Part shown: one piece after another, positions 46,274 through 60,274 of the stretch
Position numbering within the stretch: position 1 is the stretch's first letter
Layout of the letters: each line of letters starts with the position of its first letter
NCBI GenBank assembly: GCA_030710605.1
Contig: CP092874.1
Span: 24,411,757-24,475,756 of the forward strand
Direction: 5' to 3'
Length of the DNA: 64,000 bases
Origin: Cordylochernes scorpioides
Lineage: Eukaryota; Arthropoda; Arachnida; Pseudoscorpiones; Chernetidae
Notes under the pieces: model-generated
Told to the model about the DNA's origin: nothing
The model's database searches: none
Seen by the model: only the letters and a program-made list of their open reading frames with translations
Translations under genes and position numbers: made by a program

Positions 46274-46944
46274 AAAGAAATAACTACATTTGTTCAACCA
46301 AGATAGATCTTCACCACAAAACTATACTTTTGCCTCTACTTAAGAAAGAAGTTGTATATCAGACACTAAGCAGAGACGGATGTGTAACGAGGACTGACTA
46401 ACGTTCTCTTTGTTAATGAAGGGGACTAATTACAACCTCAATCACAATTAAGGTCAGAGAACCACTCGGGTAGACGACAGACAATCCTTCGACTTAGCAA
46501 ACCTCTAAGGAAGGGGTCTTTTCAACGTAGAGTAGAAAGCCTCCTTGATTGTATATAATTTCACATATAGTCTATATGTGTGCTACCCTCTTACTATATA
46601 TATTTTTAAATTTGGTGTGCATGCTTTATCATTGATGAATGCCAATAGAATTACTTGTGAAAATATAAAAACTAAGGATATCACAGACACAGTATTGTTT
46701 TGCTTCCTATGTATGCGTGACCATCCGAGACTCACTGAACTAAGAATCCTCTTTATGCATGTAGTTGGGCTGGTGTCAACCAGAATGGCGCAGACACACA
46801 AATTGCTCTTTAAACTGAGATTCTACTAGATTGCCACATGCAACAGAGAAAGTTAAGAACATTGAAAATTTAATATCCTGCACTTATTTCTATACTCTTT
46901 TTGTGAACTTACAAAAATGCAAACTTTTTTTTTTTAATAGATAA

Positions 46945-47935
46945 GGTACAATTTGGATTATAGATTAGAAATCAAAAAGGTAACAAGACCAAATCCAAAT
47001 TATTAAAATGTTTGTGATATTTCAGTAACACTATATTGTTACCATAATTTGACAAAGTAATAATTCAGTAATTTGTCAATTGATGGTAACAATGCTGTTA
47101 CTGAAACTTCAAAAAAAAAAAAAAAAGAGTTAAATAATTTGGATATGGTTTTGTTACCTTTTGATTTTTTTTTTTAATGCCTTTGAAGAAAAATGGGATA
47201 TAAAATACAATTCGGGAAGCAAAACTAGGAGTTTAGGAGTTCATATAAGGAAAAATCTGGATCTAAGTAAACAATCTCAAATGTATAGTATATACAGTAA
47301 AACTTTGTTCCAACACTAAGTGCATTATATATGACATAGGATGTGCCGTAAGACTATGCTAGGGAGATGCGCCCCTTTACAAGATTCACAAGGCTGTGAA
47401 GAAAATCAATATATGTCTTAGTAACTTCATGCGCGTGCTCTTCATGCTCGTGGGTTGATGGAAGGCTAGTAAAATGGCCCTCTATTCTAATCAATGTCAC
47501 CGCTTTACCAGCAGTGTACAATACTGGGAGCCAGGTGAACCTGGTGGAAAATGGGCCCTTTGACTGTTAAAATCTGTGATTACTGGTCAGTTGAGCTTTG
47601 GAATTAAATGGTAAATTTCAGATTCCAAAGGTAGCAGACAAAATCCGTTTGACACCAAAATCGATATATGTAAATATGAAAAAAATAATAATAATTTGAG
47701 GATAGGGCCTAGGGGAAAAAAAGAACAAAATGTGTGGGAGGATCTCAGCTAGGGATAAAATGTGAAGTTCACAATTCAATACATTAACCCCTTGTAACAA
47801 TATTAAGTTGAAAATAGCAGGCTTCCAGGGATATAAATAAAGAAAAAGGCATCTCCTGAATGTGTGCAACAAGAGATCTTAATTTATAAATACAAAAATA
47901 TTTTAATGAGTTTCTTTTTATTTCTCCATCAGGCT
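46945..47935. other. About 1 kb present only in copy B
   Basis: The first 220 bases are a hairpin-family element (GGTACAATTTGGATTATAG ... TTTGGATATGGTTTTGTTACC). The rest has no recognisable gene. Copy A joins directly from about 8170 to 8200, so this is an insertion in B or a deletion in A. Exact ends are unclear. Confidence 0.5.
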
Positions 47936-48286
47936 AACTGCATCGGGATTTCTTGTAAAATAGTCTTTTCTCTATATCATATAAATTCATGATAAAATTG
48001 GAAAAAAGTTTTAAAATATTTTACCACAATGAGTTTCTTTATTCTCTTTAAACTCATTGTGGTAAAATACTTTTGTACATGTACATGTTATTGACTGTAT
48101 CTTTAGATAGATTCTTTAGTGGCAATTCTACCTACTGTTAATACAACTTCAAAATATTTACAACAAAAAAGGCAATTCTCAACCTGCAACCCCAAAACAC
48201 ATTATTGACTGTATTGACTCATCCATTGATGAGCTCTACTCTTCCCCGGCAAACACCATCAACAAGCTTTACAAGCTTGATACCTT

Positions 48287-48559
48287 GTTGTTGTTTCTTA
48301 TCCCCTTGTGTAAAGATTACACAAATTCCATGAGTTCATACTCCTCGAGCTGTTTTATGATGAGCAGCGGCCTCTCCCAAAGTTCCTGTTTAGTGCATCT
48401 ATAATGCAAGCCAAAATGTGTTCTGGAGCTGCAGATACCAAACTACATTTTGGGCAAGTGAGATAAATTTTGTTATTATTTTCTATCTTCAATGGCTTGA
48501 GATGGCCTGTTCTAAATCTTGTAAGTGTTGTTTGATGCTGTCTATTTCTGATGTTCAGA
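48287..48559 (-). mobile_element. LINE 3' fragment, family 2, inserted in a LINE tail (copy B only)
   Basis: Flanked by GCTTGATACCTT at 48275-48286 and 48560-48571. The minus strand encodes TTLTRFRTGHLKPLK, then CPKCSLVSAAPEHILAC, the C-x2-C...H-x3-C zinc pattern of non-LTR polyprotein C-termini. It splits the family 1 tail that is intact at 8371-8488. Confidence 0.8.
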
Positions 48560-49169
48560 GCTTGATACCTTAGTGTGATTGAGTGGAGATAAGAAAGAAG
48601 AAGACTTATGTATTTTTAAAAACGTTATCACAATTTTATCATGAATAGATCTTAATTTATCTACCAGATCCCAGTACAATTTCACTTTTGTTCTATTTTC
48701 CCAGGGGAATAAGTTTAAAAAGATGTTTTCACCTTAATAAAATGAAATCACAAAAACTAACAGTGGGTGGGCTACCACACAACTTAACACATTATTATAA
48801 CAACTAACTAACCTAGTGCACATCTTCTTCCTTCTTAAAACATGATGGCACCAGAGAGGGGGGGGGGGGGTCAACTTTTTTTAAGTTACATAACTTCCTT
48901 GAGGGGAGGGGGAACTGGGGGAGGATATTTAAAATATTTTATATAAGGAGGGGGGGAAGAAGGAAAAAATGGAGAAGGAATTGAAAGAATCCCAATAAGT
49001 GATGCAGACCTACCATCAATCAATGATGGCTTTGTATTGTGGTGATATATATATATGTATTTTGTTGGGCTGGTGGCATTCTTAAATAAGAAAATCCTTT
49101 AGTTTAGTTTATAACATTGTGGGGGATTGATTATATATATAGTGACTAGCTGAAATATACAATCTTTTT

Positions 49170-49313
49170 TTTTTTTGCTTATCCCAAGTACACATGGTAT
49201 ACAGGCCATGATAATCATGGTGGGTAGAGGTTAGCAACTGCTTTTACTGTAAGCTCACCACGTGTCTACACATGTGAAAAGCAGTTCGACTTTGCACTTA
49301 CAAATATACAATC
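49170..49313 (-). mobile_element. SINE fragment (copy B of 9042-9184)
   Basis: Same boundaries and orientation as its partner. Confidence 0.65.
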
Positions 49314-49712
49314 TAAATTATAGGAATGTGTGCGTGTGTATATATATATATATATATTACTTCATGAATGCACAAAACAGGACCTTTGGGAGAGGCCGCT
49401 GCTTATCATAAAAAGCTTGAAGAGCATGAATTCATCGAATTTGTGTAATTTTTACACAAGGGGATAAGAAACAACAACTTAATGAATAATATGTAATTTG
49501 TGGCACAAAATTCTCCTGAACTTTGGATTTCATTTTGTACGATAACAAAATACTATCTTCATCATTGGTTTTGTATATCTTAATATAGATTGTTGGTTAG
49601 TTCTCTCTCTTTATGTTTTGATTGTGTGAATCATTAGAATGAATTCCAAGAAGATATATGTTAAGAATCACATGTATCATTGGGAAACAAGATTTTAAAA
49701 ATCAATTATAGG

Positions 49713-49923
49713 TTTTTTTTTTTTGCTTATCCCTAGTACATGTGGTACAGGCCATGATAATCATGGTGGGTAGAAGTAGGCGACTGCTTTTACTGTAAGC
49801 GCACCACATGTCTATACATGTGAAAAGCAGTTCGACTTTGCACTTACAAATGTGCCAGAGCCCCATTTGGTTACTTGCATTCGCTGGTGGGGTTGCAAGA
49901 ATCGGGGGCCATTGGAGCATTTT
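49713..49923 (-). mobile_element. SINE, 5'-truncated (copy B only)
   Basis: Flanked by TTATAGG at 49706-49712 and 49924-49930. It ends at the poly-A linker, so it lacks the tRNA head. Copy A has the empty site near 9575. Confidence 0.75.
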
Positions 49924-50112
49924 TTATAGGTAAATGTAAGTAACGGTGTATCTGACAAAATTACACTAAATACAAGTGTCAAGCGCTGTTACTGAAACTT
50001 CACATAGAATTTACTTTATTTGTGTTCTTGTTACCATATGTTACTTATCTATAATCCAGACACTGTACTATAGCAGTTGGTATTTTATTTTAGATTGTGA
50101 AATAATTGCAAA

Positions 50113-50434
50113 GGATTTTTTTTTGCTTATCCCTAGTACACGTGGTACAGGCCATGATAATCATGGTGGGTAGTTAGCGACTGCTTTTTACTGTAAGCGC
50201 ACCACATGTCTACACATGTGAAAAGCAGTTTGACTTTGCACTTACAAATGCCAGAGCACCGTTTGGTTACTTGCACTCGCTGGTGGGGTTGGACTTTTGC
50301 AAGAATCGGGGGCCATTGGAGCATTTTTTTTTTTAAACAGAAAAAAGTGTCCAATGCGGGAATCGAACCCGGGTCCTAGTGGTCGGAAACCAAACGGTTT
50401 AACCAGCCTTCAACTGACCCCCCGGGGGTTATCA
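50113..50434 (-). mobile_element. tRNA-derived SINE, full length (copy B only)
   Basis: Flanked by AAATAATTGCAAA at 50100-50112 and 50435-50447. It keeps head, linker and body. The surrounding DNA also differs between copies. Confidence 0.78.
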
Positions 50435-50819
50435 AAATAATTGCAAAAAGTTTCTTTATTCAATAAAAATGGCAAGTTTTCAAGTGTTATCTCATCATGT
50501 ATGTTAATCATGTATGTTATGTGATATTGTTAGTAATTTGAGATTTTAATATTCTATTATATAATTTGGTATACTTGGTATTTTAAAATCATATTTATAA
50601 TTAATGCAAGAAGTCCCATTAATATCTAGTCAATCTCTTTAATTTGACACCCCAAGAGATCAGGGCTTTCGGTTGAATTAAGGCAAGTGTTGAATTAAAG
50701 TCAATTATATGATTTCAATATAAAATCCACTACTGGTGGACATTTTTTTAGGATAACCAAATTTAGAATTGAAATAATATTTTTTATAAAATAACTGTTG
50801 TAATATATATTTTAGTAAA

Positions 50820-50975
50820 TACAGTTAAACCTGTCTATAGCGCCCCCCCTTGGGACTCAATAGGGTCCTATAGACAGGTCACTTTGTAAATTGAATGATA
50901 CTACATATTTAAAATCGGGCGTTATAGAGAGGGAGGCGCTATTTAGAGGGGGCTCTATAGACAGGTTTAACTGTA
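50820..50975. mobile_element. pogo-like MITE, family A (copy B of 10027-10166)
   Basis: Same TA-flanked ends, with an extra ATTTAGAGGGGGCTCTAT inside. Confidence 0.7.
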
Positions 50976-52500
50976 TATGGATTTGACACCATTTTTTTCA
51001 GAATGTTTCATAATTAACTGCGCAATAATCTGCGCGCGCATTTATTGAACAAAGAAAAATTATAAATATTATTTTAATCTAATGAATAAATGCAATGGTA
51101 AGAAAGCAAATAAACTTGGAAAAATAAAGGAAGACTAAGGAAAAGGCTTTAAGACACCCCATTGTTTACTGGTGATTAGGTAGTTAGGCCTGGATTGTCC
51201 ATTGTCAGTGCCCATTTTTATGAAGCATTGCAACATTTTTACATACTTTTAAAGGTGATTCAGATATTCTAACTATGGCTGCTGTTCTCCACGTACCCAA
51301 GTATTGTACAACAAACAAGAATTATCTAAAGTTGTCGAAACTTGATTTTTAAAAAATCAGTCGAATTATCGATGGTGTTGAGAAATTGTTGAGAGAAATT
51401 TTGCTGAAATAAAGTAATACTTCTCTCAATTCAACACTCCAAGGGATCAGAGCTTTCAATTGACTTGAAGTCAGATATTAATCATCTTTATCACAACTTT
51501 CACTGCTAGTAGATATTTTTCTAAGATAACCAAAAAAATATTTTTAAAAGATTATTATTATTTTTTTAAAATACTCTTGTGTGTGTAATATATATATTTT
51601 AATTTAAAAAAAAACACAATTGTGTAGACCCTTTTCATTTTAATTTTTGTTAGAATGTTTCATGAATAACTTTTAGTGATGGATAAAATTGCATTAATAT
51701 ATTTTTGAATAATAGGAAAAATAAATTACACTTTTAATTGCAGTGAATATTTGCAATGTGTGTATGTGTGGGGGGGGGGAAAAAGGAGAATAAAAATTTG
51801 GAAAATATAAGAAAAAAATTGAAAATGTATTTATAAAATCATGATGATTTTATAAAAGAAATCCTTGTTTGCTTTTTGGGTTAGAGCCTTATTCATTATG
51901 TATACTAGACGATCAATCTTCATAAGGCTGGCAGGCAGACATGTGTCTTTCCTCTTCTGTAAGTTCTTTAAATAGCATGTTATTTTTCAAAACACCAGAT
52001 TGCTTACATTGGGAGGGCTCATTTAGTCAACCAATGGTGTCTAAAATTGTGCAAGAGAAAGTGAAAATTGTGTGCGACATACAACCAGCATTTGCACAGC
52101 TGCAATGCAACACTTTTAGCTACTATGTTCATTAATAAACTACGAGCGCAAAATATTGCCAAATGGTGCAAGTATCTTGTATCTTAACAACAATTTACTA
52201 ATGTTGTTGTCAAATTTTTTTATGGTGTTGAATTAATATTGGTTATTTGATAGGCTGATGGGAAAAAATGGTTGAATTATCATTGTTGTGTCAAATTAAT
52301 GAAGTTAGACTATAATTTCTCTCTCATTTTCTCTTAACAAGTTCTCTTAACAATAAAAGTAATTGGTCATTGTTTTCACTATTACAGTAGAACCTCTCTC
52401 ACATAATTGCAGAAGCTAAATGTATCCTTTAGAGAGAAAAGTCCTTTTACTGGAGAGGTTTTTTTTTAACAATATCAAACTGTCCTTTGTGAATAAATGA

Positions 52501-52650
52501 TATGGTACAATTTGGATTATAGCTTAGAAGCACAAAGTAATAACACCAAATTCAAATGAATAGTGTGTAATGCTTCGGTAACATTGTTACCAAAGCATCA
52601 TACACTATTTATTTGGATTTGGTATTATTATTTTGTGTTTCTAGTCTCTC
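52501..52650. repeat. Hairpin element (copy B of 11955-12112)
   Basis: Same arms and core as its partner. Confidence 0.6.
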
Positions 52651-52740
52651 TGTTCTTTATTTAGACAACCAAGTTGTTTTGGATCCAAGTAAACCTTACC
52701 CAATTATTTTTATGTAAAAGAATATATGGATTAAATGACT

Positions 52741-53098
52741 CATATCAGGGTATCAAGCCTGTACAGCTTGAGATTTTTGATAATGTCTGCTGGGGATGAG
52801 TAGAACTCATCAAAAGATATTTTACAACCATAATGATTGGGGTGAAGTAGAATGCATCTGTCATTAAGACTGGGAGCACTACTCAGTAGCAGACCACTGA
52901 CTTAGCTCTAATATGAAATGGCTGCCTCTGACATGAGGAACAGACACCATGTACAGCCGCTCCTAACATGGAGTAGAGGTATATTCATTTAAATGAATGC
53001 AATCAATGTATCATCTTAATCATGTGTGGATAGTGTGGTTGAGCTACTGAAGAAAGAGAAGGAAGAGATTCTTCTTCTTTCTTATCTCCACTCAATCA
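52741..53098 (-). mobile_element. LINE-tail element, second body type (copy B of 12205-12560)
   Basis: Same order and orientation as the partner, next to SH2D4 exon 1. Confidence 0.5.
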
Positions 53099-53103
53099 TA
53101 TTA

Positions 53104-53460
<357 letters not shown>

Positions 53461-54794
53461 TCAAATACACATATAGATTTAGAAAAAACAAACACATACA
53501 ATCAGAAGGGAAAATAGATATTACAATGAAAGTTGTATATATGAGAGAAACCAAGATATATTAAGGTACCAGTAACAACTAACAAGATTGGAAAAGTCAA
53601 AGAAACAGAAATTATCTTTAAAGAACTATTAAAGACTTTTTTTTTTTAGAATTCCTTTTTTAAAAACCTATTGCTCACAGATCTTTGTGTACCACTCTTT
53701 AAAGAAAGGGGGAGAGAACTTATTTAACAAAAGAGAGAATCTTAATTTAGAAACATATTTTTGCGAGGAATGGGAAGTTTGTTTATTTATTCTTCCCTCT
53801 TTATTCTCAGCAATAACCCAGCGTGCTAACTGCTCTCCTTTAAAACCCAATCTTTAGAAATATCATTCACACATGAAAAAAATTACAGTTATATATCTAT
53901 AATTATATAGTGTGATTCATGTTCTCTCTGAAAAAAATAAGTCTATTAATAAAATAAGTATACTTTTTCAATCAAAATTACTCATTTCTACAGGGAAATT
54001 TTTCTTATATATATATGAGCTGATAAATGTAGTTAAATGTAGATATAGGCTATTCAGAGAGTCCAGCTTGTAGGTGTGTCTACTAAAAGTTACAAGTATA
54101 ATATATATAAATATATTTAATTCTAATTTTATTGAAGTTTATTTTCCCCCCCACATAGGCTACCTATAGAAAGGGTTTCAAGCCCAAAATGACAATTACA
54201 TTATAATGGCTATAGAGGAAGAGGTAACTCTCAAATACTATTGGCTCTAGCAACAAAGCAGTAGAACACAAATTATCTTGGTAAAGATAAAGATAAATTG
54301 ATGATTATATAATAATAATAATGTTATAATCAATTAGAAAAACTAGAAATGGTGTCTCTAATCGATCAACAAACAAAATTATTACACAGATAGAAGTAAA
54401 TAATAACTCAGTAAGTGTTATTGCTAGTGTTATTTTAGGAAAGATTTCTCCCCGCCTACTACTAACAATCCAACCCAACAATCCACCTATAGAGACTCCA
54501 ATAATTTTAGATCCTCCCCACATGTGAATATTAAAAAGCCCCAAAAATAACTTCACCAATAGAATTAGAATTCTCTCTAGGACAACCTGGCAAACAACAC
54601 CACTAAGCTAAGTAGTCTCTCTTCTATCACACAACCCGAGCGGAATTACTTCCAACCACTTACTAAGTATGCTAAACATGCACTGTGTCATTTTCTACAA
54701 GTAATGCAGAGATAATTGGTATTCTACTGCAAGTCTTCGCTGTGTGAAAATTGGGGATTAAGTAAAACTAGGCTGTGGTTCACCAATTGAGGTT

Positions 54795-55845
54795 GGTAGG
54801 ATTATAAGTGAGCCCTTGAGAAGACAGCGTAACCCTGGGTTACCACAAATCCTTGATCCATCGCAGCACTGTGGCTTGAGGTGTTGATGGGCAGCAGCAG
54901 CGCTGAGGTGGGCTGGCTCGCTCCCATGTTGAGGAAGGGGGGGGGGGGGCTGCAACTTGGGGTACGCCACCGCACAGCCTTGTGGAACTGGGAGGGTTGA
55001 TGCAGGTTGATGAGCAGCGCAGGGGAGGGTACGCTGCTTCTCTTCACTGGAACGTAACACGCAGGCCAAGCTCCATGGGGCTAGGAACAACTGACATGAA
55101 GTCATCCTTTGCCGAGTCAAGTGGTCGGCGGTGATGGGGCTGCAGATACAACTTCACTTGAACCTATTAACTGCCAGAGGAAGATACTCCATGCTGATGG
55201 TGATGTGACCAGCGTTCTTTTTTTTAAATATAGTCTCAGTGGGGAGTCACAAGTTAAGTGCAACTTAAGCAATCAATCTGTCAAACTTCACGTTGAGCCT
55301 AGACTGACTTCTGGTCTTATAGGATGGGCAACTCTTGTTGTTGTTTGTGCTGTGATAACGACCAGAAGGTGGGGACAACTTACGATACTGAACCTCCACT
55401 ACAACTTGTCAGAGCTGGTGTGATGGCTGGGGGACTTACGCTCTTGGCTTCTGGGAGCAGAGGGTGGGGGGAGGGAGTAGTGGGAAAACTTACATGTACA
55501 GACTTCCTTCAAAATGACAACAGGGCGTCTCCTCCTCCAAGCTGCTAAGAGGTTGCCCCAACTTGTCTTCTATGGTGAGGAGGGGCCGACGGGAGTCATC
55601 TACACTTCATCTCCACAGCTCGGAGATTGAAGAGCTTCCCCGCTACCTAAACCATATGCAGCAGCAACAACCATGGTACTGTGGGTGTTGAACTCAAGGA
55701 ACCAGATTCTTCTGCGGCTACACCAAAGGCTCTCCACCATCAACCACCAGCCAGTCTCCAACTCGGCTGAATCCAACAGCTGGGAACCGATGTACTTGGC
55801 TTCTCTTCATCCAGGGATCTTCAGTTTGGAGAGCCAGAAGATTCT
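54795..55845 (-). other. GC-richer block, possible small exons of an unrecognised gene (copy B)
   Basis: The counterpart of 14190-15240. It is almost the same sequence, with one G more in the poly-G run near 54938-54950 and a few substitutions, one of which alters the putative donor at the exon matching 14777-14843 (GTATC instead of GTACC before GTAAG). The same cautions apply. Confidence 0.3.
55048..55163 (-). CDS. Candidate internal exon, unknown gene (copy B)
   Basis: Identical to 14440-14555, with the same acceptor, donor and 38-residue translation. Identity to copy A shows only that the copies are close. It is not independent evidence of coding. Confidence 0.3.
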
Positions 55846-56864
55846 TGAAGGAACTTTTTCCTCTTATATCTTGGGAACTGATGTTTTTATACCCATATCT
55901 AAAGTGTCTCTGCATATTACCATTTTTCTCCCTTTTATAGGTATATATCTGTATATACCTACTCTTTTTTTCCAATTTCTTATAACCTAGTGCAGAAATC
56001 GAAGCCTTCTTGGTAAAGCAATTCATACATTCTTTTAAAATTATTTTCAAATGAGAGGTTAGTAAAAAATGGGCTATTATGTAACATACAACCAAAGTTA
56101 CCTGTAAACTTGTGTAATAAAACAATGGGAGGGCTATACAAGTTAAAATACTTGGAAAAGAAAAGTTTTTTATATGTATATTTACCTTTTAAAGTCAATT
56201 GAATTAGGAACACACCCATTTTGTGTTTGCCCTAAAGCCCACATCATTTCAGCATAATTTCTTTTCAAATCTCCTCAAATTTTCTAGATTTCTTTTCTAT
56301 GAACTTTGTATGCAATACACACAAAGAAATTGAAATTTGTGTTGAGGGGATTGGAAAAGATATTAAGATGAAATGGCATGAGCAAAAGGGAAACACAAAA
56401 TAAGTGAATTTCTAATTCAATTGACTTTAGAAAGTTTATGAAAATAAAAAAGGTTAAATTTCAAATCAAAGCCACTGTTTAAAGTGAGAGCAACTTTTGT
56501 CTGAATAATGAATGGTCTATTATTTTATAATATGCTGCATATTGACATATGCATTTAAAGTTGAGCAAGAGACTAAATAAATTATAATTTGACAGGATAG
56601 ATAAAGGTGACACTTTAGCAATATCACAGAACACTTAGTAATCCATCTGTTACATATCCCTATACAAAGAGGCAGTTTTCATATAGCCCCAAATTACCAT
56701 TTTTTTACCAATTAGAAGAGGATACCTCTCTAAAGGACACATTGGCTCTGTAACTAAGTGATGACCTTTAGAGAGTGGTTCTATATATATATTTATTTGC
56801 CATCTAAAAAGCACATGTGCTCCTGGTCAGGATATGCTTTCTTTTTAATATACTTATTTATATA

Positions 56865-57027
56865 TACAATAGAACCTCCATTAGAGGACACCTCTCTATA
56901 AAGGACAGTTTTCATTTGCAAAATTACCATTTTTACTATTTAGTAACTCTCTGGTCAGAGGACACTTCTCCCTAAAGGACACTTTGGCTCTGCAATTAAG
57001 TGTCCTTTACAGGGAGGTTCTACTGTA
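56865..57027. mobile_element. pogo-like MITE, family B (copy B of 16279-16441)
   Basis: TACAATAGAACCTCC and GGGAGGTTCTACTGTA ends. Confidence 0.65.
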
Positions 57028-57043
57028 TATATATATGTAAATG

Positions 57044-57346
57044 AGGTCGCCTATTCCATCAAAATAGACATCTAAACTAGGTGCCATCTGTCTCTGCAAA
57101 CAAATGGACTCAGGTTGGTGGGACAAAGCCACAACACCAGCTTTGGCAAGCTAAGAAGCGCCTACTTGGAAACCATGGTTTTGGGCTATGGCCCTCATCA
57201 TTTGAAGAAGGGCTTTGATATCATGAGATCTGCATGGGATCATATGAAAAATCAACACAATCTTCCAAAGAGGTGTTTAACTGGTAAAGTAGCTTGGCTA
57301 TATCTATGGCTAAAATTTATTAGTCTATTTTGATGGGCCACAGGTG
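57044..57346. mobile_element. Small inverted-end element (copy B of 16471-16782)
   Basis: GGTCGCCTATTCCATCAAAA left end and complementary right end. The inner protein-like frame is kept with a few changes and a different C-terminal end. Confidence 0.45.
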
Positions 57347-58229
57347 ACCTTATTTTTATAAATCATTATTCTCCAGGAATTTTTTTTTTAAATCCTTAAA
57401 AGATATATAGATGGAAAATTTGCCGGGAGGAAATTGATCCATAGAAGCATAGGGCGCCTCTCCCGTCAAAACCTGACGCCATCTATAGAATCTTTAAAAG
57501 ATATAGTAATAATGGATTATAGTCCCTCCCAAAACACATTCAATGAGAATTACTTAAAAACACATTTCCCTATAACAGGAAAAATTTGCATTTCCCAATT
57601 AATGAGAAAGGGGATAATTATAGCATAGAATATGTATGCAAATATGTTTAATTATTTTAACTGGAAAAAATAAAGATTTCCTAAAGAATTTGTAATGATG
57701 ATTATCTTGTCTACTTAAAAAAAAAACCTACTTTACACTCATAAAAAAAAAAACTGAACTTAGGACTACAGAGAAAATGCACTAAACACACAAAAAAAAA
57801 TCTTTTATATATTTTTATAAATTATATTTTAATATTCCTCAATTTTTACTAAAGGTATACTTTTGCAAGATCTTATACTGTGTGCTGAAAAAAAAAAGCC
57901 TTTTTAAAAAAAAAATTTAAAGGGTAATTAAAAAAAAAAATTAAAAAATCTGCAAACACAATATCAAGTATGAGAAGCTCTATGGAAACAAGTCCTTAGT
58001 CCTCCTGATTTGGGTACAATTTGAATTAAAGACCAAAACACAGACAAGTATAAAATGCATAAGTCTCAATATAACAGCATTGTATCAGACAAGGTACTAA
58101 AATACAGTACATTTCAGTACCATTTAGTACTTTGGGTCAGAAGCTGGTAAACAATGCTAATTACTTAGTTGGTCTTGATAAAGCACAATTTGAATTAGGT
58201 CTTATTTTCTTAGTTGGTCTTGTTACCTT

Positions 58230-58834
58230 GTTTATAGCTATCTCATTCTGAAGCAAGAGAAGCCATAACCCTATAACCCATCCAAACAAAGCAAAGTCGT
58301 ATAGGAACAGACAACTATCCTGAAGTGAAGCCATTATTTGAAGAAATAGACAATCATCCTGAATGGGAAGCCATATAGAAACAGACTGATTCAAAGTGAA
58401 GCCATTATTTGAAGAAATAGACAATCATCCTGAATGGGAAGCCATATAGAAACAGACTGATTCAAAGTGAAGCCATTATTTGAAGAAATAGACAATCATC
58501 CTGAATGGGAAGCCATATAGAAACAGACTGAATCAGTCTGTTTCTATATGGCTTCCCATTCAGGATGATTGTCTATTTCTTCAAATAATGGCTTCACTTT
58601 GAATCAGTCTGTTTCTATATGGCTTCCCATTCAGGATGATTGTCTATTTCTTCAAATAATGGCTTCACTTTGAATCAGTCTGTTTCTATATGGCTTCCCA
58701 TTCAGGATGATTGTCTATTTCTTCAAATAATGGCTTCACTTCAGGATAGTTGTCTGTTCCTATACGACTTTGCTTTGTTTGGATGGGTTATAGGGTTATG
58801 GCTTCTCTTGCTTCAGAATGAGATAGCTATAAAC
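58230..58834. repeat. 605-bp near-perfect palindrome
   Basis: Two arms of 302 bases meet at a single central base (58532). They are exact reverse complements as far as I could read, from GTTTATAGCTATCTC at the left edge to GAGATAGCTATAAAC at the right edge. The arms include three or four minisatellite units and the unique left flank of the array. Confidence 0.9.
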
Positions 58835-59300
58835 ATATAGAAACCATATAGAAACAGACTGATTCAAAGTGAAGCCATTATTTGAAGAAATAGACAATCA
58901 TTCTGAATGGAAAGCCATATAGAAACAGACTGATTCAAAGTGAAGCCATTATTTGAAGAAATAGACAATCATCCTGAATGGGAAGCCATATAGAAACAGA
59001 CTGATTCAAAGTGAAGCAATTATTTGAAGAAATAGACAATCATCCCGAATTGAAAGCCATATAGAAACAGACTGATTCAAAGTGAAGCAATTATTTGAAG
59101 AAATAGACAATCATCCTGAATGGAAAGCCATATAGAAACACACTGATTCAAAGTGAAGCCATTATGTGAAGAAATAGACAATCATCCTGAATGGGAAGCC
59201 ATATAGAAACAGACTGAAACAAAGTGAAGCCATTATATGAAGAAATAGACAATCATCCTGAATGGGAAGCCATATAGAAACAGACAACTCATTGAAGTGA
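58290..59300. repeat. 71-bp minisatellite with an inverted segment (copy B)
   Basis: Same units as 17690-18395. The stretch 58533-58834 runs in the opposite direction and is the mirror image of 58230-58531. After it the array resumes in the original direction. Confidence 0.9.
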
Positions 59301-60268
59301 ATAAGCCTTTGAGGAACAAACACCATCATGAATTTAAATCCTATTTAATCCTACCTACTAAAAACATGAGCCTGTAACACGGCAGAGAAATTTAAGAACA
59401 GCCTAAACCAAAATGGCATTCATGTTTGATGTACCCATTTAACTGTAGAAGTACAAAGGTATGCCGCTAAGGCCTAGTATATATATTCTCAGAAATACTT
59501 TAAAATTTGAGCAAAATATCATAAAATTATACTTGACCTGCTTTTTTTTTAAATGCCAACTTTGAGCCTATAATAAAAGGAAGTTGCACGCTGTTAGGTG
59601 CAACAAGGCTTATCTCATTTGGAAAAAAAGGGAGCATCAAATGAAAAGAAAAAAAATACTGCTAAAACTACATGATAAGATGGCACAATTTGGTATACTA
59701 GAAATTATACGGAAGAGAGTGTTGTTAATGAAGAAAGATGTGGAAAAGGGTTGATTATAACTCACCAAAAAAAATCCACCACCATAGAGCTGAAACAGTT
59801 AAAAAAGACAACAAGAGAGGTAATAATAAATGTATCACCAACTAAAGGGAAAGACTTTTTTTTTAAAGGTAAAATTCATACAAAAAAAAAACATCAAAGT
59901 TATAAGTAGGGCTTTCGGGTACAGCAACACTTCTTCCTAAAAATATTATTCTGTTATACTTAGATTTTTAAAAAATTGGTATCTTATAAATTTTTATAGA
60001 TTATTTCACAGTATAAAAAGAAACTTGCAAGAGCATACCTTCTCACTCTTCACTTAAATAAAAATTTCAAAGAGAGTTTCTCTGAGAAAAACAAAAGAAA
60101 ATGAATTTCTCTGCTATAAAACCAATTGTGCTCCGCGCACTGTGTTATTTTCCAACTTTCTATTAACCACCACTGGGTGGACTTGAACTTGTCTGGGAAA
60201 GATGTTCTTGGTAGGCGTTGCTGGGTTGAAGAATGGTGGAGACGATTGGAGAGGGTACACAATTCACA

Positions 60269-60274
60269 TTTATT
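60269..60274 (-). terminator. Probable polyadenylation signal of SAFB copy B
   Basis: AATAAA on the minus strand, at the position equivalent to 19374-19379 in copy A and about 205 bases beyond the original stop codon. Confidence 0.5.
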
